This document shows positions 6,014-7,544 of a stretch of DNA of 7,544 nucleotides, piece by piece. How positions within the stretch are numbered: position 1 is the first letter of the stretch; each line of letters begins with the position of its first letter. The position numbers and the translations under genes were made by a program. Source of the stretch: Clostridia bacterium (GTDB lineage Bacteria; Bacillota; Clostridia; Oscillospirales; Acutalibacteraceae); assembly GCA_900769375.1 (NCBI GenBank), contig CAAGGN010000040.1, forward strand, positions 1 to 7,544, in the 5' to 3' direction. Under the pieces are notes generated by a model, which saw nothing but the letters and a program-made list of their open reading frames with translations, had not been told where the DNA came from and ran no database searches.

Positions 6014-7360
6014 ATGATAAGCGATGTAATTTCACATATCAAAAGCTTTGCGGTTTCGGGCGCTAAGAAAATTGCTAAGGCAAGTGTTTTCGCTTTCCGC
6101 AAATGCAAGGAATATGCGTTTGTTTGCAAGAATGTAGCCGTAAAGCTAATAGGTATTGCAAAAGAACTTTATAATAAGTTTTTGTGCTGTCCTAAGTGTG
6201 TGAAGGTATCCATCTTATCTGCTGTTTCAGTTTTCGTCCTCTTTATAGGATTATCCTGCGCCGGAGTTCGTTTCGGCTTCAAGGTTAATTATGAAGGCAA
6301 TATGATTGCTACCGTTAAAAATAAAGCCCAGTTTGGTCGCGCCGTAGCTATGGTTGAAGACAAAGTTAGCGGTGAAGATGTTAAGGGCGCTGTAAGCACT
6401 CCCGACTACTCTTTAATTATAACTCATACTTCTAAGGTTTCTAAAGATGAGGATATAGCAAATCAGATTATTGAAAAGTCCAAGGGGATCGTTTCTGCTA
6501 CCGCAGTTGTGGTCGAGGATGAGCATATTGCTACCGTTCATACTGATAAAATCAATGCTTATCTTGAAGAACTTTATAATAAATCAAAACCCGAAGGCGT
6601 AGAATGCGCCGTAGGTTTTGAAGGCAACGTTAAATTTGAAGAAGGTTACTTTGTTTTAAGTGACGTTAAAGAGGTTTCCGACGTTTCGGACAAGCTCTCC
6701 GCTTTAACCGTAAAGGCAGTTGCTACCGTAACAAGTGAGGTTTCGGTTAACTTTAATACCATTACAAATACTACTGATAAGAAATCCGTAGGTTATAAGC
6801 AGGTTCAGGTTAAGGGACAGAAGGGCGTTAATAAGGTTACTGAAGAAATCGTATATATAAACGGCGTTGAAAGCAGCAGAAAAACCCTTTCAACTATGGT
6901 AGTTACTAAACCCGTTGATGAGGTTGTTCTCGTAGGTAACGCTAAAGCCACCGCTTCTAAAAGCGAGATTACAATGGCTAAAAATTCGGGCTTTATGTTC
7001 CCCCTTCCCAAAGGCACCTGGCAGGTAAGCGCTTGGTGGGGCGATGGCAGAAACCATCAGGCCCTTGATATCCGTGCTCCCAAAGGCACTTCGATTTTTG
7101 CTGTTGCTGATGGCACCGTAATTGATACGGGCTATACCAACAGTTACGGATACTATGTTAAGGTAAGGCACAATAACGGTATTGTTACAATGTATGCTCA
7201 CGCAAGTCAGGTTTGCGTTAAAAAAGGTGAAACCGTTAAGCAAGGCGACGTAATCGCTCTTGTTGGCAGAACGGGAAATGCAACGGGTAACCACCTGCAT
7301 TTCGAGGTAATCGTAAACGGCGTTATCAAAAACCCCGCCCCTTACCTTGGCCTTTATTGA
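6014..7360 (+). CDS. Membrane-anchored M23 (LytM-type) peptidoglycan endopeptidase with G5 domain
   Basis: This is a predicted zinc endopeptidase that cuts peptide bridges or stems of peptidoglycan outside the cell membrane. Of its 448 residues, the first ~64 form a basic, probably cytoplasmic tail with cysteines C31, C38, C58, C59 and C62 (CCPKC). One membrane helix follows at about 65-85. Region 87-235 seems to hold two related modules, each with an 'IATV' strand (98-101 and 172-175). A G5 domain at about 238-309 has its five glycines (G260, G268, G271, G284, G308). The C-terminal M23 domain (about 327-440) has all key residues: zinc ligands H348, D352 and H429, and active-site H396 (YAHAS) and H427 (HLH). 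The start at ATG 6014 has a strong AAAGGAGG at 5997-6004, nine bases upstream. The gene has its own promoter with two operator-like sites, and its own terminator. Whether it is an active hydrolase or an activator is unproven, but the catalytic set is complete. Confidence 0.93.
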   Translation: MISDVISHIKSFAVSGAKKIAKASVFAFRKCKEYAFVCKNVAVKLIGIAKELYNKFLCCPKCVKVSILSAVSVFVLFIGLSCAGVRFGFKVNYEGNMIATVKNKAQFGRAVAMVEDKVSGEDVKGAVSTPDYSLIITHTSKVSKDEDIANQIIEKSKGIVSATAVVVEDEHIATVHTDKINAYLEELYNKSKPEGVECAVGFEGNVKFEEGYFVLSDVKEVSDVSDKLSALTVKAVATVTSEVSVNFNTITNTTDKKSVGYKQVQVKGQKGVNKVTEEIVYINGVESSRKTLSTMVVTKPVDEVVLVGNAKATASKSEITMAKNSGFMFPLPKGTWQVSAWWGDGRNHQALDIRAPKGTSIFAVADGTVIDTGYTNSYGYYVKVRHNNGIVTMYAHASQVCVKKGETVKQGDVIALVGRTGNATGNHLHFEVIVNGVIKNPAPYLGLY

Positions 7361-7373
7361 TATTTTAAATTTT

Positions 7374-7400
7374 AGCACCGCTTTAAGTGGTGCTTTTTTT
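7374..7400 (+). terminator. Intrinsic terminator after the M23 peptidase gene
   Basis: A nine-pair stem, including one G-T(U) pair, runs from 7374-7382 (AGCACCGCT) to 7386-7394 (AGTGGTGCT) with a three-base loop. It is followed by a run of T from 7394 to 7400. It begins 13 bases after the peptidase stop codon, so the peptidase transcript is probably monocistronic. Confidence 0.9.
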
Positions 7401-7433
7401 ATTTTCTTACCACAATAAGTAGTGAAATGCGAC

Positions 7434-7463
7434 TTGACTAACCCCTATATTATAGTATATAAT
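7434..7463 (+). promoter_or_regulatory. Sigma-A-like promoter of the downstream topoisomerase-like gene
   Basis: TTGACT (7434-7439, five of six consensus bases) is separated by 18 bases from a perfect TATAAT at 7458-7463. It lies 40 bases before the GTG start at 7503. A second TATAAT at 7472-7477 has no good -35 at the right distance. The -10 is embedded in a near-palindrome at 7451-7473. Confidence 0.65.
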
Positions 7464-7473
7464 ATATACTGTA
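7451..7473. repeat. AT-rich inverted repeat centred on the -10 element
   Basis: The arms TATAGTATATA (7451-7461) and TATATACTGTA (7463-7473) surround a single central A at 7462 and match at 10 of 11 positions; the inner eight pairs are perfect. It overlaps the whole -10 hexamer. It may be an operator or an easily melted AT tract. Alternating TA sequence makes such symmetry cheap, so confidence in a regulatory role is low. Confidence 0.35.
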
Positions 7474-7488
7474 TAATTATTTAATAAA

Positions 7489-7493
7489 GGCGG
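7489..7493 (+). promoter_or_regulatory. Ribosome binding site fixing a GTG start at 7503
   Basis: GGCGG (in AAAGGCGG) at 7489-7493 is nine bases upstream of GTG at 7503. No ATG is available in that frame nearby, so the site decides for the GTG start of the last gene. Confidence 0.6.
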
Positions 7494-7502
7494 TAAACAT
7501 AG

Positions 7503-7544
7503 GTGGCTAAAGCAAAAGCGCAGTATGATAATACGAGTATTCAA
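7503..7544 (+). CDS. Probable type IIA DNA topoisomerase B subunit (ParE/GyrB type), 3'-truncated by window edge
   Basis: Only 14 codons are visible, starting at GTG 7503 and open to the last base: VAKAKAQYDNTSIQ. ParE and GyrB proteins of Firmicutes start with a short Lys/Gln-rich tail followed by 'Y..n.IqVLEGLEAVRKRPGMYIG', and the visible QYDNTSIQ fits the beginning of that pattern just before the ATPase domain. If right, it would be the ATP-hydrolysing subunit of topoisomerase IV or gyrase, acting on chromosome topology. The start is supported by a ribosome binding site nine bases upstream and a promoter at 7434-7463, after the terminator of the preceding gene. The call rests on recall of the family's N terminus. 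ParE versus GyrB cannot be separated, and another protein is possible. Confidence 0.5.
   Translation, partial: MAKAKAQYDNTSIQ

Noticed and set aside
5827..6129. 100-codon minus-strand open frame across the polC-peptidase gap
   Set aside because: It runs through the polC terminator, the peptidase promoter and the start of the peptidase gene. Its product resembles no family I recognise, and no convincing ribosome binding site or promoter was noticed for it.
6890..7378. 162-codon minus-strand open frame opposite the M23 domain
   Set aside because: It lies entirely antisense to the conserved M23 catalytic region and the terminator. The length is explained by codon bias of the sense gene.
7472..7477. 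Second TATAAT as an alternative -10 for the last gene
   Set aside because: No good -35 lies 16-18 bases upstream and there is no TGn extension. The TTGACT-N18-TATAAT pair is the better promoter.

Overview
The window reads as ordinary chromosomal sequence from a low-to-moderate GC Firmicute of the class Clostridia, probably an uncultured gut-type lineage (inference). The reasons are a PolC-type replicative polymerase, the rseP-ispG-polC gene order known from clostridial genomes, strong AGGAGG-type ribosome binding sites and AT-rich intergenic DNA. All genes lie on the + strand. No mobile element, CRISPR array, tRNA or rRNA was seen. No gene-free stretch exceeds 300 bases: the two real gaps are 196 bases (5818-6013) and 142 bases (7361-7502), and both are filled with transcription signals.

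Positions 1-5886 look like the end of one operon. It holds the 3' part of the site-2 protease rseP, then ispG (MEP isoprenoid pathway) after 26 bases, then polC after 13 bases, closed by a strong intrinsic terminator. The ispG Fe-S ligands are intact. PolC has its catalytic aspartates, zinc finger, OB fold and C-terminal clamp-binding peptide, but it lacks the 3'-5' exonuclease domain normally inserted in its PHP domain. Only about 18 residues sit at that position, and the protein is 1267 residues long instead of about 1430-1440. All nine PHP metal-ligand positions are kept. This is the most notable protein-level observation.

Positions 5887-7400 hold a separate single-gene unit: a membrane-anchored cell-wall peptidase with G5 and M23 (LytM-type) domains, which has its own extended -10 promoter and terminator. 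The promoter is bracketed by two near-identical 16-bp palindromes exactly 42 bp apart, a layout typical of an operator pair. The downstream one also fits the WalR consensus. This is the most notable regulatory observation.

Positions 7401-7544 contain a sigma-A-like promoter with a palindrome centred on its -10 element, and the first 14 codons of a gene that looks like a type IIA topoisomerase B subunit (parE/gyrB type).

The genes serve envelope upkeep (RseP, the M23 peptidase), lipid-carrier precursor supply (IspG) and chromosome replication and topology (PolC, topoisomerase). I do not see a clear undescribed multi-gene system. The best candidates for novelty are the exonuclease-less PolC and the dual-operator peptidase promoter.
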